This document shows, piece after piece, positions 24,251-35,205 of a stretch of DNA of 64,000 bases. The DNA is taken from assembly GCA_025201765.1 (NCBI GenBank), contig MU623354.1, positions 248,001-312,000 of the forward strand, given 5' to 3'. Origin of the DNA: Daldinia sp. FL1419 (lineage: Eukaryota > Ascomycota > Sordariomycetes > Xylariales > Hypoxylaceae). How positions within the stretch are numbered: position 1 is the first letter of the stretch; each line of letters opens with the position of its first letter. Made by a program: the position numbers and the translations under genes. The notes under the pieces are model-generated. The model was not told the origin of the DNA and made no database searches. It worked only from the letters and a program-made list of their open reading frames with translations.

Positions 24251-24946
24251 ATGAGTTCCGCCGCCGCAGCCGCCCAGGAGAAGAAGGAGGATAGAAAGGA
24301 GACCGGCACGTACGAAGCCGGCTGTCACTGCGGCTACGTCAAGTTCTCCGTCACCCTGTCCCCGCCCCTGCCCGAGTACAAGGTCTTAGAATGCAACTGT
24401 TCCGCGTGCTCACACCTAGGTTATCTGCTCGTTTGTAAGTCGTGCCCACCTCCCGGATACGGCGATATAAGGAAAGAACAAGTGCTGATATCCCGACAAG
24501 ATCCCAAGGCCTCGGATATCGTATGGCACAACAACGGCCGGGAGCGATGCGCCAGCTACCGCTTCAACACCAAGCAGAAGGACCAGATGTTCTGTCCCAA
24601 GTGCGGTTCTAGTTTGGGAATCGACTTTTTGGATACGTTCGAGGAGCGTGTATACGGAATCAGCGTAAGTACACGAACGAGAGAGATAGAGAGAGATAGA
24701 GACTACGTGTATATATATATGCGTAGGAGTATAGCGCACAGTATCTAACGGAAGAGAACACACTCGGGGTCAGAAACCCTCTAAAGCCCCTTTCCGCTAA
24801 CCTTACAACCAACGCAGGCCCGCTCCTTCTACGGCGTCGACCTCAGCACCCTGACGTACAAGAAAGGCGACGGGATGCGCAAGGTCGAGCCCGCGCAGGA
24901 TTTATCCGGACACATCTGGGACGAGGAGAAGCAGCAATTGACTTAG
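24251..24946 (+). CDS. GFA / CENP-V-fold zinc-binding protein
   Basis: Two exons (24251-24664, 24818-24946) encode 180 aa. The 153-bp intron (GTAAGT...CGCAG) joins VYGIS to ARSFYGVDL. The protein has the zinc ligands of the Mss4-like GFA fold in order: GCHCG near residue 26, CNCSACS near residue 49 and FCPKCGSS near residue 117. The family is named for glutathione-dependent formaldehyde-activating enzyme, but most fungal members have no proven activity. The KSCPPPG insertion after GYLLV is unusual; a GTAAGT at 24435 and an AG at 24481-24482 could define an extra 48-nt in-frame intron that would remove it. The N-terminal Ala/Lys/Glu-rich 20 residues look disordered. Confidence 0.88.
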
Positions 24947-25697
24947 TCGGGGAACCCGTTGGCACAGACAAAAGCTTCATGTGGAAATGAAGGAGCTGGT
25001 GACTTTACCATGTAGAAAGCACTTAAAGAGGCTGTTAATGCTCTTTTGGCATTCGCCGTATTCTTATTTTTCTGTCTTACGAACCTGATATATTCCACGT
25101 CTATACCAGAAACACTAAGCATACTCCATATAGCCAATTTTACCATCTACCCGTACAATTAAGCCCCTGTTATACGAAGTGACCCTTTTTAACCCTCTCG
25201 AGTCCCAACTGATTCACATAATTCCCACCATCAACTCTGCCCCAAGCAACATAACTTACCTTAGACTACTAACTATACTCTACCTAAACTTCACAAAGAC
25301 CAGTGGCTACAACTCGTCACGATACGTTGCTTACCTTTCCTGCCAGAAGCCATGTCGACATCAGATCGCACGTAAGATAAATGACCAAGGTTAAATCAAT
25401 ATAATTTATAACCGACTTGTAGGGTATCCATCCGTCACGATACCCCTATTCCCTATCTATTTTTTATCCACTCGCCTGTGCCCTTTAACCTAATCAACTT
25501 ATCGTCAGTAGAAATTTCCTCATTCTATCGTCCCTAGTGCTCATTTCCCCGTGTAGCACGTCTCTAGGTCGCGAAGTAAGCATATATCACGAGCACTTAA
25601 GCCCAGGCCAATTGGCTTCGGAACCCTCACGTCGGTGTTTCCGCCGCAATGCTTCTAACTCAACGCATAAGATTGTAACTATCACAAATTGAGTTTT
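24947..25697. other. Intergenic between convergent GFA and anthranilate synthase genes
   Basis: No open frame of interest is seen. The two genes converge here, so the stretch should hold both 3' ends. Confidence 0.6.
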
Positions 25698-27399
25698 CTA
25701 TTTCTGCTGTCTTTTAGCATAGAGATTTTCCGCTGATGTAATACAATGGGTGTTGGCCCCTAGCTTGTTGATCGTCTCTACCCATTCCTCGTAAGGATCG
25801 GAGTCAAAGACGATTCCACCTCCTATTCTAGTAGTTAGCGTATCACAAGTCGATAATAAAGAAAACAAAGGAGAAACCTTACCAGCTTGGAGATATGCAA
25901 CTCCGTCCTTGACTAGCATAGTTCTCAAGGCGATGCAAGTATCCATAGCACCTTCGGTTTCATTGCCGTTCGAGTCTACACTGCCATACCCGAAGTATCC
26001 CACAGCACCGGCATACACGCCTCTCTTCTCCTTTTCAAGCTCGGCAATGAGCTCCATTGCTCGGACCTTCGGGGCGCCTGATACCGTGCCGGCAGGGAAG
26101 ATCGATCGAAAAGCATCGAATCTCGTCTGATCTGGTCGTAGTACACCGGAAACCTGGGAGACGAGATGTTGAACGTGACTGAATTTCTCTACCACCATCA
26201 GTCTATCAACCCTCGTAGTCAGCGGGTCGCAGACCCGGTTGATGTCGTTTCGCGCTAGATCCACCAACATGACGTGTTCGGCGCGGTCCTTTAATGAGTT
26301 TCGGAGTTCATTGGCAAGTCGCTCGTCCTCCTCCGGCGTCTTGCCACGCTTGACAGTGCCGGCGATAGGGTGGGTAATAATACGCCCTTCTTCCTCCTTT
26401 ACCAGCAGTTCTGGCGATGCGCCGACTATCTGGAAATCTTGGCAGTTAACATAGAAGAGATATGGGGAGGGGTTCACCGTCCGCAGGTGGCGGTATATGT
26501 TGAACGGATGTAACGAAGTCGGGCGAGCAAATCGTTGGGAGGGGACGGCCTGGATGATGTCGCCAACGACGATGTGCTTCTTTAACTCGGTTACGTGGGA
26601 TTCGTAGCCTTCTTGACCAATGTTGGACGTATACTGTTGACCGAGCTTGATGGGTTGCTGTTCGGGTATGGGTATCTCGGGGGAGTTAAGGACGTCAATA
26701 AGCTCATATATTGTTGCCGTAGCCTTGCTATACTCGTCTCCAAGGGTATCCAAGTTTTCGGGAATGCGAAGGTATGTGATAACCTTGATGACACCGAAGA
26801 ATCTGTCAAAGGCCACGATTGTGTCGAATAGCATGAATAGGGATTCTGGTATTTGAAGAACATCTTTCATAGGTCGCGCAGTCTTCGGTTCGAAATATCG
26901 AACACAGTCATATCCTACATATCCAACGGCACCTCCAGTAAGGGGCGGCAGTCTGAGGTCCGGAATGTCGGCTACGACATTTTGTTCCAACTCCTTCTCG
27001 AGCGCTGGTAGAGGATCTACCGACTCTCCATGGCCCTCCCCAGTCTTCAGAACTTTGCGTGGGCCCGCACCAATGAAGCTATATCGACCGACTCGTTCCG
27101 TAGCAGCACTCTCGAGGAGAAACGAGAAATCCGTCTTGGAGTGCTCCGAAACTTTTAAGTATGCCGCAGATGGAGTTATCAGGTCGGCTGATATTTGACC
27201 ATATAGAGGAACCAGGTTTGGCTTCTTGGGTCCCGTCGTGGGTTTCGACAAGATTTCCTTGACGGTGTCTAGCGACGGTAGAATTACGTCCTATAGCGAA
27301 GAAACTATTTATTAGTTCAACTTGTAGGCTCCTTGGCGTGGCATGTCTAGAATGTCTAGAATGTCTAGAGGATTGGGAAATTCTTACCGCTTGAGCCAT
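25698..27399 (-). CDS. TRP2: Anthranilate synthase component I (TrpE-type)
   Basis: Three exons (27399-27388, 27290-25883, 25822-25698) encode 514 aa, the normal fungal length. The first coding exon is only 12 nt (MAQA) before a 97-bp intron. The second intron (60 bp, 25823-25882) is in frame and stop-free, but removing it restores YLQAGGGIVFDSDP. Features include the tryptophan-feedback segment LLESA...RYSFIG near the N-terminus and the chorismate-site motifs QAVPSQR, IVGASPELLVK, PIAGTVKRG and GTVSGAPKVRAMEL. It converts chorismate plus ammonia or glutamine-derived ammonia to anthranilate, the first committed step to tryptophan; in fungi the glutaminase partner is a TrpGFC-type protein encoded elsewhere. 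A perfect Gcn4/Cpc1 box lies upstream (see 27565). Confidence 0.97.
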
Positions 27400-27930
27400 G
27401 GTGGGCAGATTTGTTGAAGGAGGCGGTAGTAAAAAGGAGGATGTTAAGGAGGATGTTACTACTCCTTCACTCCTCCCTTTGCTCTTGTCGCTTTCTACGG
27501 GCTCGGACCCCGTACTACCTAGGTACCTATTGTGGTACTACGATACGTGAGTAACACCAAAAGTTGACTCAGCAGAGCTATACGTATCGTTTGGTTGGTC
27601 CCCGTCCCTGAACTTTTTGGTACCTTACATTGATTGCTCCTGCACATTTTATCCGAACACGGAGCTGACGGAAGGAGGGGCATTGGGCACTTTTGCAATG
27701 ACTTATTAGTACCTACCCCACATAGCACTATATCTTATCACGTATAGTTAACCTTATCCATAATCTTGTCCATAATCTTATCGCATAGCAAAGCTTCAAT
27801 GACGCCGGGAAATAGCGGGGTATTCAATACAGCAGCATGAATTGAAGCTTAACAGAAATTAGATGGTCTTTAAATCTCGCCCCGATCTCTCCCGATCTCT
27901 TCTTCTTCGGTCACGATCATAACCAATTGA
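27400..27930. other. Intergenic, promoter of the anthranilate synthase gene
   Basis: No gene is seen. It contains the TGACTCA element listed separately and the 3' end of the conserved hypothetical gene. Confidence 0.6.
27565..27571 (+). promoter_or_regulatory. Gcn4/Cpc1 binding site (TGACTCA)
   Basis: A perfect palindrome-type TGACTCA lies 166 bp upstream of the anthranilate synthase start. In fungi this is the site for Gcn4/CPC1/CpcA, which raises amino-acid biosynthetic genes on amino-acid starvation. Its position before a tryptophan gene makes a functional site likely, although a single 7-mer can occur by chance. Confidence 0.65.
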
Positions 27931-28737
27931 TCAACTTTCAATCGCCAACGCCTTAGCACCGACGAGCTTCGCGCCTGGTCCGTTACCCTCCGTCGTGACG
28001 ACCCAATATTCGACTTTGACACCTCCCTTGGAGACCCGATAGACTCTAACGTCGTTTCCCTTGCCCGCCTTGCGTACGGCGTCTAGAATTGACTTATACT
28101 GTCCTTGCGTATCCCAGTCCGCGGGATCTTGGATCTCAATTTGCGCATTCGACGGGTCCGGGTGGTGTATCAAAGACGCGAACTCGTCTATAAATTTAGA
28201 AGTTAGGACTTGTATTGTAGGAGAGGGGCAGGGTAACAAATAAATTATTTCTTGGAATGACTCGCCTTCGTCCGGTAAGCCTTTGCCGCTCTCGTCCCAT
28301 GCCAAATAGACGGGTACGAACGGCTCATCTGCGTCGCTCACGTAGAAACTATCCTTGGTTGCTTCTTGAATAGCAGCAGGAATTTGCGCTCCTTCGTCAG
28401 TTGCTTTAAATTCTTGCTTATCTGCGCTCTGTGCCTTCGTGTATCCTTCGCCTGGATCCTTATTCGCCTTGTTTAGAAAGGCCATGTAGTCTTCGTCGGA
28501 TGCCATTCTCAACGCTCTTGTCGTAGTCAGACCTCTGAAGTTACCAGCTAGTATCAAAAAGGGATGCTTGTTCCGCGGCGCGACCGTACTATCGGTGGAG
28601 GACGGCCAGTTGCCTCGTAATTTTTCTGAGATGTTAGTGGTACGATGCGATGTCGTAGATCTTAGTGCTAATCTACCACTATATCGATATAATGATCTGC
28701 GAATATCACCGAGTTTCGAATGTAACGTCAATGACAT
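27931..28737 (-). CDS. Conserved fungal protein of unknown function, probable mitochondrial targeting, GC-AG intron
   Basis: The model uses exons 28737-28266 and 28187-27931 (242 aa). The frame is also open without splicing (268 aa). The proposed 78-bp intron begins GCGAGT after an exonic AAG and ends CTAAC...TTTATAG; its removal turns an odd hydrophobic stretch (IIYLLPCPSPTIQVL) into GLPDEDEFASLIHHPDP, which reads as a continuous conserved helix. The first 78 residues are Arg/Ser/Thr-rich with very few acids and end LTTTRALR just before MASDEDYMAFLNKAN, the look of a mitochondrial presequence. A second in-frame ATG at that point (28503) could give a shorter cytosolic form. I do not know a function. 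The C-terminus (KGNDVRVYRV...VEYWVVT...ALAIES) is the best-conserved looking part. Confidence 0.8.
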   Translation of the reverse strand: MSLTLHSKLGDIRRSLYRYSGRLALRSTTSHRTTNISEKLRGNWPSSTDSTVAPRNKHPFLILAGNFRGLTTTRALRMASDEDYMAFLNKANKDPGEGYTKAQSADKQEFKATDEGAQIPAAIQEATKDSFYVSDADEPFVPVYLAWDESGKGLPDEGESFQEIIYLLPCPSPTIQVLTSKFIDEFASLIHHPDPSNAQIEIQDPADWDTQGQYKSILDAVRKAGKGNDVRVYRVSKGGVKVEYWVVTTEGNGPGAKLVGAKALAIES

Positions 28738-30017
28738 TGATCTAGATAAACCATGCTTGGTAATGAGTTGTCGTATGCTTTACTACCTGGATGGATAGAT
28801 TGTGTAGGTACTCGAGATAAAAATAAAATAAAAAGTCTCGGAAGTTTCCAGGAGTTGTTGTAAGGCTGTCTAGGCTGTTTAGACTACCTAGGTTAGGTAC
28901 CTATCTAAGATATCTTTGTCGCTAATTACATCATAGCTGCTAAGAAGGTATACCTACCCCCTACGGTTAATCTTATACTATAGTAGCAAGCACCCCCGTT
29001 TGACGCATATGCACTTGTTTCTTATGTTATTCCTACAGGTACCGACGATCCTAGAATTGTCAGTACCTTCAAGATGCAACTATTTAACCCAGAGATATAG
29101 GCAAGTACATTGGTTAAAGTTTTCGGTTTTAAAACTACCCATAGTCTAGATGCAGCATCAAAATGTCGTCTCAAAGAGCAATTCTAGTAATGATTGTAGA
29201 TATCACATACTGAGGTTACGGCATCATTTTGAGGATACTTCGAAAGCCGCTCAGATCCCAAGTTGGGCAACCGTCTGCATTGTTGGATTTGAATTAGATG
29301 CAGTTGTAGAATTTTGTTAGACGTAGCAAAGAAGAGATTTGATTTATGGCCTGGTTAAGATTTTGCTGGGGGAGGCGTGATTACGACAAAATTGAGTCAC
29401 TTGCCTCATATTTGACCCGTAGTTGCCTGGATAATTTGTGAACCAAGCGCTTGTAGTTTCCTCGTTGCTGTATCAGTAGATTCCATTTCAAATACATACC
29501 TAGGTACCTAGGGAATTAGGCTAGTTACTAGGTACTGAGACTCTAAACCTGGATCTACGTATAAGTAAACCCCGACCATGCAGTGTCATGAGGAATAGAG
29601 TCAAAGACTAGCCCCAGCCTACTAATAACAATACGTACTGTCACCCTAGGTTAACGACTACCTACTATGTAGGTAGATATACCTGTTGATGGCGTCCCAT
29701 GCATAGACCTGGGCCGCATAGTTTATCACGTCCTACATACTAACGGTCCTAATCCTAATTCAGACCTCGAGGACACAAAAGCAATAGAAGATACTGGGCT
29801 CAATGCTATTATAACTTGGTTATACGCGGTGACCTACGATTACTTGTCACAAAATAAGCAGAGGGAATATGAATTTCATGGCTTTTACTTCATGCATTTG
29901 TTCATTAACTTCTTTTGAGTCTCAAATGCCAACCTTAGACCATGCCCATCGCAGTAGCCGAAAAAGGGACCCAGGAACACCGATGCAAAGACGAGATACA
30001 AGGAGACGTAAGGCTCT
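28738..30017. other. Intergenic, 1.3 kb
   Basis: No gene is seen. Several TACCTAGGTA-type words occur (near 28890, 29495, 29515 and 29655). Confidence 0.6.
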
Positions 30018-31408
30018 CTACGAGCTCTGGACGAGGTCCTTCTTGAGTGTACCCTGGAACTGCTTCTTCTCGGCAGGAGTCTGGAAGGCACCGTGACCAA
30101 ACTCGGAAGAGGTGTCGATCCATTTGAGTTCCACCTTCTCCAGCGCCTTTCTTGAGGTGTGTGTGAACATGGACTTCCTTAGCGTTGTGACACGCTTCTT
30201 GACACCGGGGACGGAGCCCTTGACCATGACGAAGTCGTTGTTGACCTCACCATATCGGACGAAACCACCAAGACTAGAGCAAACGTTAGTGAATGTTTTT
30301 AAAAAAAAATTATGTAGAATCGTCTGTGACTTACGGAGTGATGGTCTTCTTGGTGACGTCTTGCTCGGTGGAGGCGTTGGCCTCGTTGTCACCCTTACCG
30401 ATACGGTAAACCTTGTGGTTGACCGAGGTACGGTGGTGGTAACCCTGTTGACCAGCACGGGCAACAGTCCACTGGACGTGGGAAGGATGCCAGGCACCGA
30501 TACAAGCAACCTTTCGGAGACCCTTGTGGGTCTTACGCGGTAGCTTCTTAGTACCCCAACGGGCGGTAACACCGTTGAAACCGTGACCCTTGGTGACGGC
30601 AATGACGTCGATCACCTCATCCTGCTCGAAGATGGTGTCGATGCTGACGGGCTTCTCGAAAAGACCGTGGCCGAATTCGACCTTGTCGGCAACGGAGCCA
30701 CCGTTGATCTGGATCTCCATAAGGTGGGCCTTCTTCTGCTTGAGGGGGGTCTTTCGGATCTGGGTGTGGGCGAGAACACGGACAACGGTGCAGTACTTCT
30801 TGATGCGCTCGAGCTCGCGGGTGATGGAAGAACCGCTGTTCTCGGAGTGCTTCTTGGCATACTTGGTGAAAGCCTTCTTCTTGCTCTTGTACCAGTTCTT
30901 GTAGAAGCGGCGCTTCACTTCGTCGCTCAAGTGCTCGGCCCAAACGGTGGTAAGGGATCGGAGACCACGGGGAGTCTCAATGTAGCCCACAAGACCAACA
31001 ACGATCATCTGTCAAGATGTTAGCCATAGGCGCAAAGCCAAGCGGGCTGCGTTGCTCGTACAGGTGGAGTGTCAATAATGGTGACTGCCTCAACAACTTC
31101 CTTCTTGTGCGACTTCGCGCCGGGTCGGTCGAGATCACGAACGATCGTGGTCATACCAGCCTTGTAGCCTAAGGCGGCGGTAAGGTGGACGGGCTTCTTA
31201 GGGTCATCCTTGGGGAAGCTACCGGTAGCAATTGTAGGGTCAGTAACAAAATTCCAAGCAACAAGCTATTGCGCACGACCGCAATTGTTCAAGTCTTAAA
31301 TTGGAAATTGACTTACGACTTTACCTTGCCGCGATGACGGGCGGCACGCTTTCTCGGCAAGAAGGCGAGAGAGCCGTGACGGGGAGCCTCGAACTTACGG
31401 TGCGACAT
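30018..31408 (-). CDS. rpl3: 60S ribosomal protein L3 (uL3)
   Basis: Four exons (31408-31317, 31218-31062, 31008-30335, 30273-30018) encode 392 aa, the family length. Introns are 98, 53 and 61 bp. Junctions give KVKSFPKDDP, IDTPPMIVVG and KKTITPLGGFVRYG, all invariant eukaryotic uL3 segments. The N-terminus MSHRKFEAPRHGSL and the central finger WGTKKLPRKTHKGLRKVACIGAWHP next to the peptidyl-transferase centre are intact. The protein is a core early-assembling component of the large subunit. Exon 1 holds 30 codons before an intron, typical of ribosomal protein genes. A telobox-like AACCCTAA lies about 200 bp upstream. Confidence 0.99.
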
Positions 31409-32226
31409 CTTCGATTGATCCTTTGTTGTTGAAGGAAGAAGTCAATCGACAGGTCGTGGGTGGGAGGGTTTGAAGGATAGAAGAAAATACTCGGGGATTG
31501 AGAAAAGCTCAATCTTTTTTTTTTTTTTTGGTAGTGGGTAGTGCAAAAACCTGTGGGTTATTAAAATCCCGGTAAATAACCGAATGTGGGTGGGGAAAGA
31601 GATGGAGGAACCCTAAAGCCCGGACCATGCTACCTGGCTACCTATTAGAGAACTCTTTTTTGTCTAGTTACCCCCACTAAATTGTTGCCTCCAAGGCAGT
31701 TGAGCATGTAGGGACATCGGGATCCAGAAGTACCTAACCTACCTAGGTATCCCCATATATTATCATGTATTATCATAGGTATTATTAGCATAGGGTAACC
31801 TTCAAGCTGTTCTTTGACGAACCCATTTTCTAATCGAGGCATACTCATTATTTTCCCGTACGTTATAAACATTATGTACTTAGGTAAACTAACTACCTAC
31901 GTTATAATCATGGACACCATACCTCTTTGACAGAATTTGTAAATTTATATACATGATACCTATCAACCGCCCAAATCAGAAGATACCATCACATCAGCAA
32001 TGTACAAAAATTTAAATGACAAGGTATTGGGTAAAGCTGTAATTTATTGAATTGATAAAGCAAATGTTTAGAAACGATAGACGGACTTCTCGTCGCCTCG
32101 CCAGTATCTAATAGGAGGCTGCTCGCCAACATGTCCATTGATATACATAGCTTTGGAATAATCCTGAACAATAAGTGTGCGCTATCGAAGTTCAGCATTT
32201 ATCTGACCGGCGTCGTACCATCTAGG
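31409..32226. other. Intergenic, rpl3 promoter and ssn6 3' region
   Basis: A T tract at 31514-31529 and the AACCCTAA element at 31609 lie on the rpl3 side. No gene is seen. Confidence 0.6.
31609..31616. promoter_or_regulatory. Telobox-like AACCCTAA element upstream of rpl3
   Basis: AACCCTAA is a telomere-repeat-like word bound by Tbf1-type Myb factors in several ascomycetes, where it marks ribosomal-protein promoters. It sits 201 bp before the rpl3 ATG. The link is inferred from position and word only. Confidence 0.45.
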
Positions 32227-35205
32227 TTAGGCGGTCCCCTCCGCTTTGGGTGCAGGTCCCATTATTCCATTGATACTAGCACTAGTAGGCGTCGCGTTTT
32301 TTAAATCTCCAGCTGTTGAACCTGGCCCTGACGCCGCGCCGTTCACCCCCAACTTCTTCTCCTCTTCCCCACTATCGTCGTAGTCGTCGTCAACATCCAT
32401 TTTCCTAGCAGCACGCTCCGGTTCATTCATCTGTGACGAAGTAGGGGCAGACGGATGCTCTAGTCTCTGCCGCTCATCTGGGGGGTAGTCTTTTGGGGCA
32501 GGGCTTGGCTGCGGTCCGTCATGAATTAAGCTCGGCAATGGAGGAGGTGGTCCTTGTTGCATAGGAGGTAGATGGTTTGGCATTGAATGCGCTGGTGGGT
32601 GATGAGCAGCGTCGGAAGGGTGATAGCTCTCAGCTACATGACGTTGCTCTTCGGCACGTCGCATTTCTTCAACCCTCCTTTGATCGTCGACGCGTCGTTG
32701 CTCCTCGATACGTCGTTGTTCTTCAAACCGATGGGCGTCAGGAGAGCGACGGTAAGGATCTCGTGGTGGCGGGGAAGGGGATTGTCGTCGGTGACGTATA
32801 TCCTCCATGCGGGCCCGGGTCTCCTCGTTGGCGGGCTTTTTAATAGAAGGCTCATCTTCCCATTCTCGCATCCTTTTAGACGCTACCGAGGCCGGTCTAT
32901 CGTGATCCCGATGCATGTCGGGTCCAATAGCTCCTTTTGGGTGGACGCCTGGTTCCATATTACCTGGCATCCCCGGCTCTGGCTGATGAGGAAATGGGGG
33001 CTGGTGTTGAGGATAGGCTGATTTTGGCGAGGGCATGCGGTTGTCGTGAATGAGTCTTGGTTCTGATCGAGGAGAGCCGTTGCGGTATGGCATTAAAGAA
33101 TGCGGCGGAGCGCCGTTAGGCGGGCCATTCATGGGGCCCATATTTGAAGAAGGCGCTGGCGTATAGTTGGGATTGTTTACCCTAGCCGGGCCTTGGGTGG
33201 GTGGAGGGGGTTGTTGTGACGGTCCCGGTAAAGGGGGGGCGTATTGAGTGGGCGGACCTGGAGAAGGACCTCTACGAATTGGTGCTGGACCCGGACGGCT
33301 CGACTCTCCGTATTGCCTCATCTCCTGCCTAGGACTGGGCTGCCGTGGGAGTGGAGGCGGCGGCCCACGAAAGGGCTCACGCTGTTCATAGGGATTAGGG
33401 GGTTGTGGTGGGTTGATATCACTGGTTCTTTGACCCCAACCGTTGGCCGCGGCAGGCCCCGGGGGCGGCCTATGAGGGCCGGGTCCGGACTGCTGCATTG
33501 GAGCAGAGCCGGTCCATGCGGGTGCTTGCGGTCCTTGAGCGCCGTAGGATTGGGGGTGAACATCAGTGGGCACAGCCTGCGGGAGGCTTCCCGGGGTTTG
33601 ACCGGCCCTTAAAAGCTGAAGTCTTGCTTTAATGTGTGGATTAGCGGGATCCAATTCGGCAGCCCTTTGGTAAGCGTCTAGAGCATCGTTGATCTGGTTA
33701 TTGCATGACTCGTACTGGCAATATTCGTCAGCTAGGTCGTACTTTAGAGGATAGCAAACAACGACTTACCAAAGTACCCAGATCATACCAAACTTCAGAT
33801 ATATATGGGTTCAGCCTAATTGCCCGGGAATATGCATCTAGCGCGTCGCGATACTGGTTAATCTGATAATAGAGGACGCCGATGGAGCACCAAAATGTAG
33901 GGTTCCGCCCGTCACGATACACTGCTTGTTGGTATGCCTCATATGCTTTGGGATACTTCTGTTGTGACATGTAACATCGGCCAAGGAGGTACCAGCTTTG
34001 GGCATCGTTGTTGTCTGCCACGTGTGAGTTAGAAATGTACAAGCTTCTACCGGACTTAGTCGTTACTTACCCGCAGCAACAGACTTCTCTAAGTATTCGA
34101 TGGCCCGCTCCTGGGTCTGGAAGCTGCTGCTCTGCTGATGATGGAGCCAGCCTAGTTGTTGCAAAACTTTGGCATGGTTAGGGTCACGGTCAAGAACCCG
34201 CATGTATGCAGCCTTAGCACTATCATACTACATGTCGTTTAGCATATGTCCCAAGGATATAATTAGGTAGTACCTACGTCTTTCTGCTGTTCATGGACAT
34301 GTCCGATTTGGAACCAGATATCTTCCTCCGTCAATGGTGGCGGCGGAGAATTTACAATATATTTAAAACACTGTAAGGAGTTAGAACAACGTACCTACGG
34401 GCGTATTAATGAACCATACCTCTAAACTTGGCCCGTATTTCGACTGCTGCTTGTAAATTATGCCAAGCCGGAAATAGATTTCGTTGGCTTTCTCGAAATC
34501 TGGTTGCATTTGCATGACTTGGGAAAAAGCTTCCTCGGCATGGTCGAGGGAACCGTATCTGTCGTAGAGGATACCTATACCGTACCAGAGCTTAGGTTCC
34601 TATGACAGGTTAGCTGGGAAAGGAACGATGATATCGAGGCAAATATATACCTTAGGATTTGGTAGATTGACTAAAGCAGACTGGTAGGCCGCGTATGCCT
34701 GTTGCAAGTCATCCATCATGAGGTAACAATGCCCTAGAGATAAGTGTTAGCCAAGTTAGAAAAACGTACGTGTGTGAGGTTCAATATACCTAGGCTACCC
34801 CAAACCTCGCCATTGTTTGCGTCTATCTTTAGTATGGCTTGCAAATACTCTACGGCTTTATGAAAATCTTCACGCGTCCTGAGGATTAGACTGATTGCAT
34901 TCATAGCGGGGATGGAGTTCGGGTTCGCGTTCAACGCGTGCTCGTAGGCAATCATGGCTTCGTCTAGGTTGCCGAGAAGTTCAGAGAAACTACCTATTGT
35001 GGTTCGTTAGTCCACCACGACGTTCGAATGACGTTGCCATATTTTACTCACCGATTTGCATCCAGAGAGCTTCGTTAACCGCTACAATGTGTCGCGATGG
35101 AGCCCATTGACTTCCTTGGGCCGGGCCAGGAGGAGGGGGAGGTACTGGCGGACCATGATGCTGCATTTGCATCGCCATTTGTGGCGACGGATGGTGATTT
35201 GCCAT
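32227..35205 (-). CDS. ssn6: General transcriptional corepressor Ssn6/Cyc8 (TPR protein)
   Basis: Eight exons (35205-35052, 34993-34790, 34733-34651, 34599-34420, 34370-34278, 34227-34071, 34014-33770, 33714-32227) encode 867 aa. All seven introns are 49-58 bp and each junction continues a tetratricopeptide helix. The N-terminus is His/Met/Gln/Pro-rich, then about ten TPR units follow (NEALWMQIG, NGEVWGSLGHCYLMMDD, PKLWYGIGILYDRYG, DAQSWYLLGRCYM, NPTFWCSIGVLYYQ, ISEVWYDLGTLYESC). The last exon is a disordered Pro/Gln-rich tail with a charged EEQRR-type repeat and an acidic DDDYDDSGEEE patch. Ssn6 binds Tup1 and brings repression to many promoters in the nucleus. The long Pro-rich tail is usual for Pezizomycotina. 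Confidence 0.96.

Noticed and set aside
16304..24946. Adjacent transporters and GFA-fold gene as part of a secondary-metabolite cluster
   Set aside because: No polyketide synthase, NRPS, terpene cyclase, P450 or pathway regulator is present; intergenic distances are large.
30112..31023. Two plus-strand frames (143 and 146 codons)
   Set aside because: Antisense shadows of rpl3, whose strong codon bias keeps the opposite strand open.
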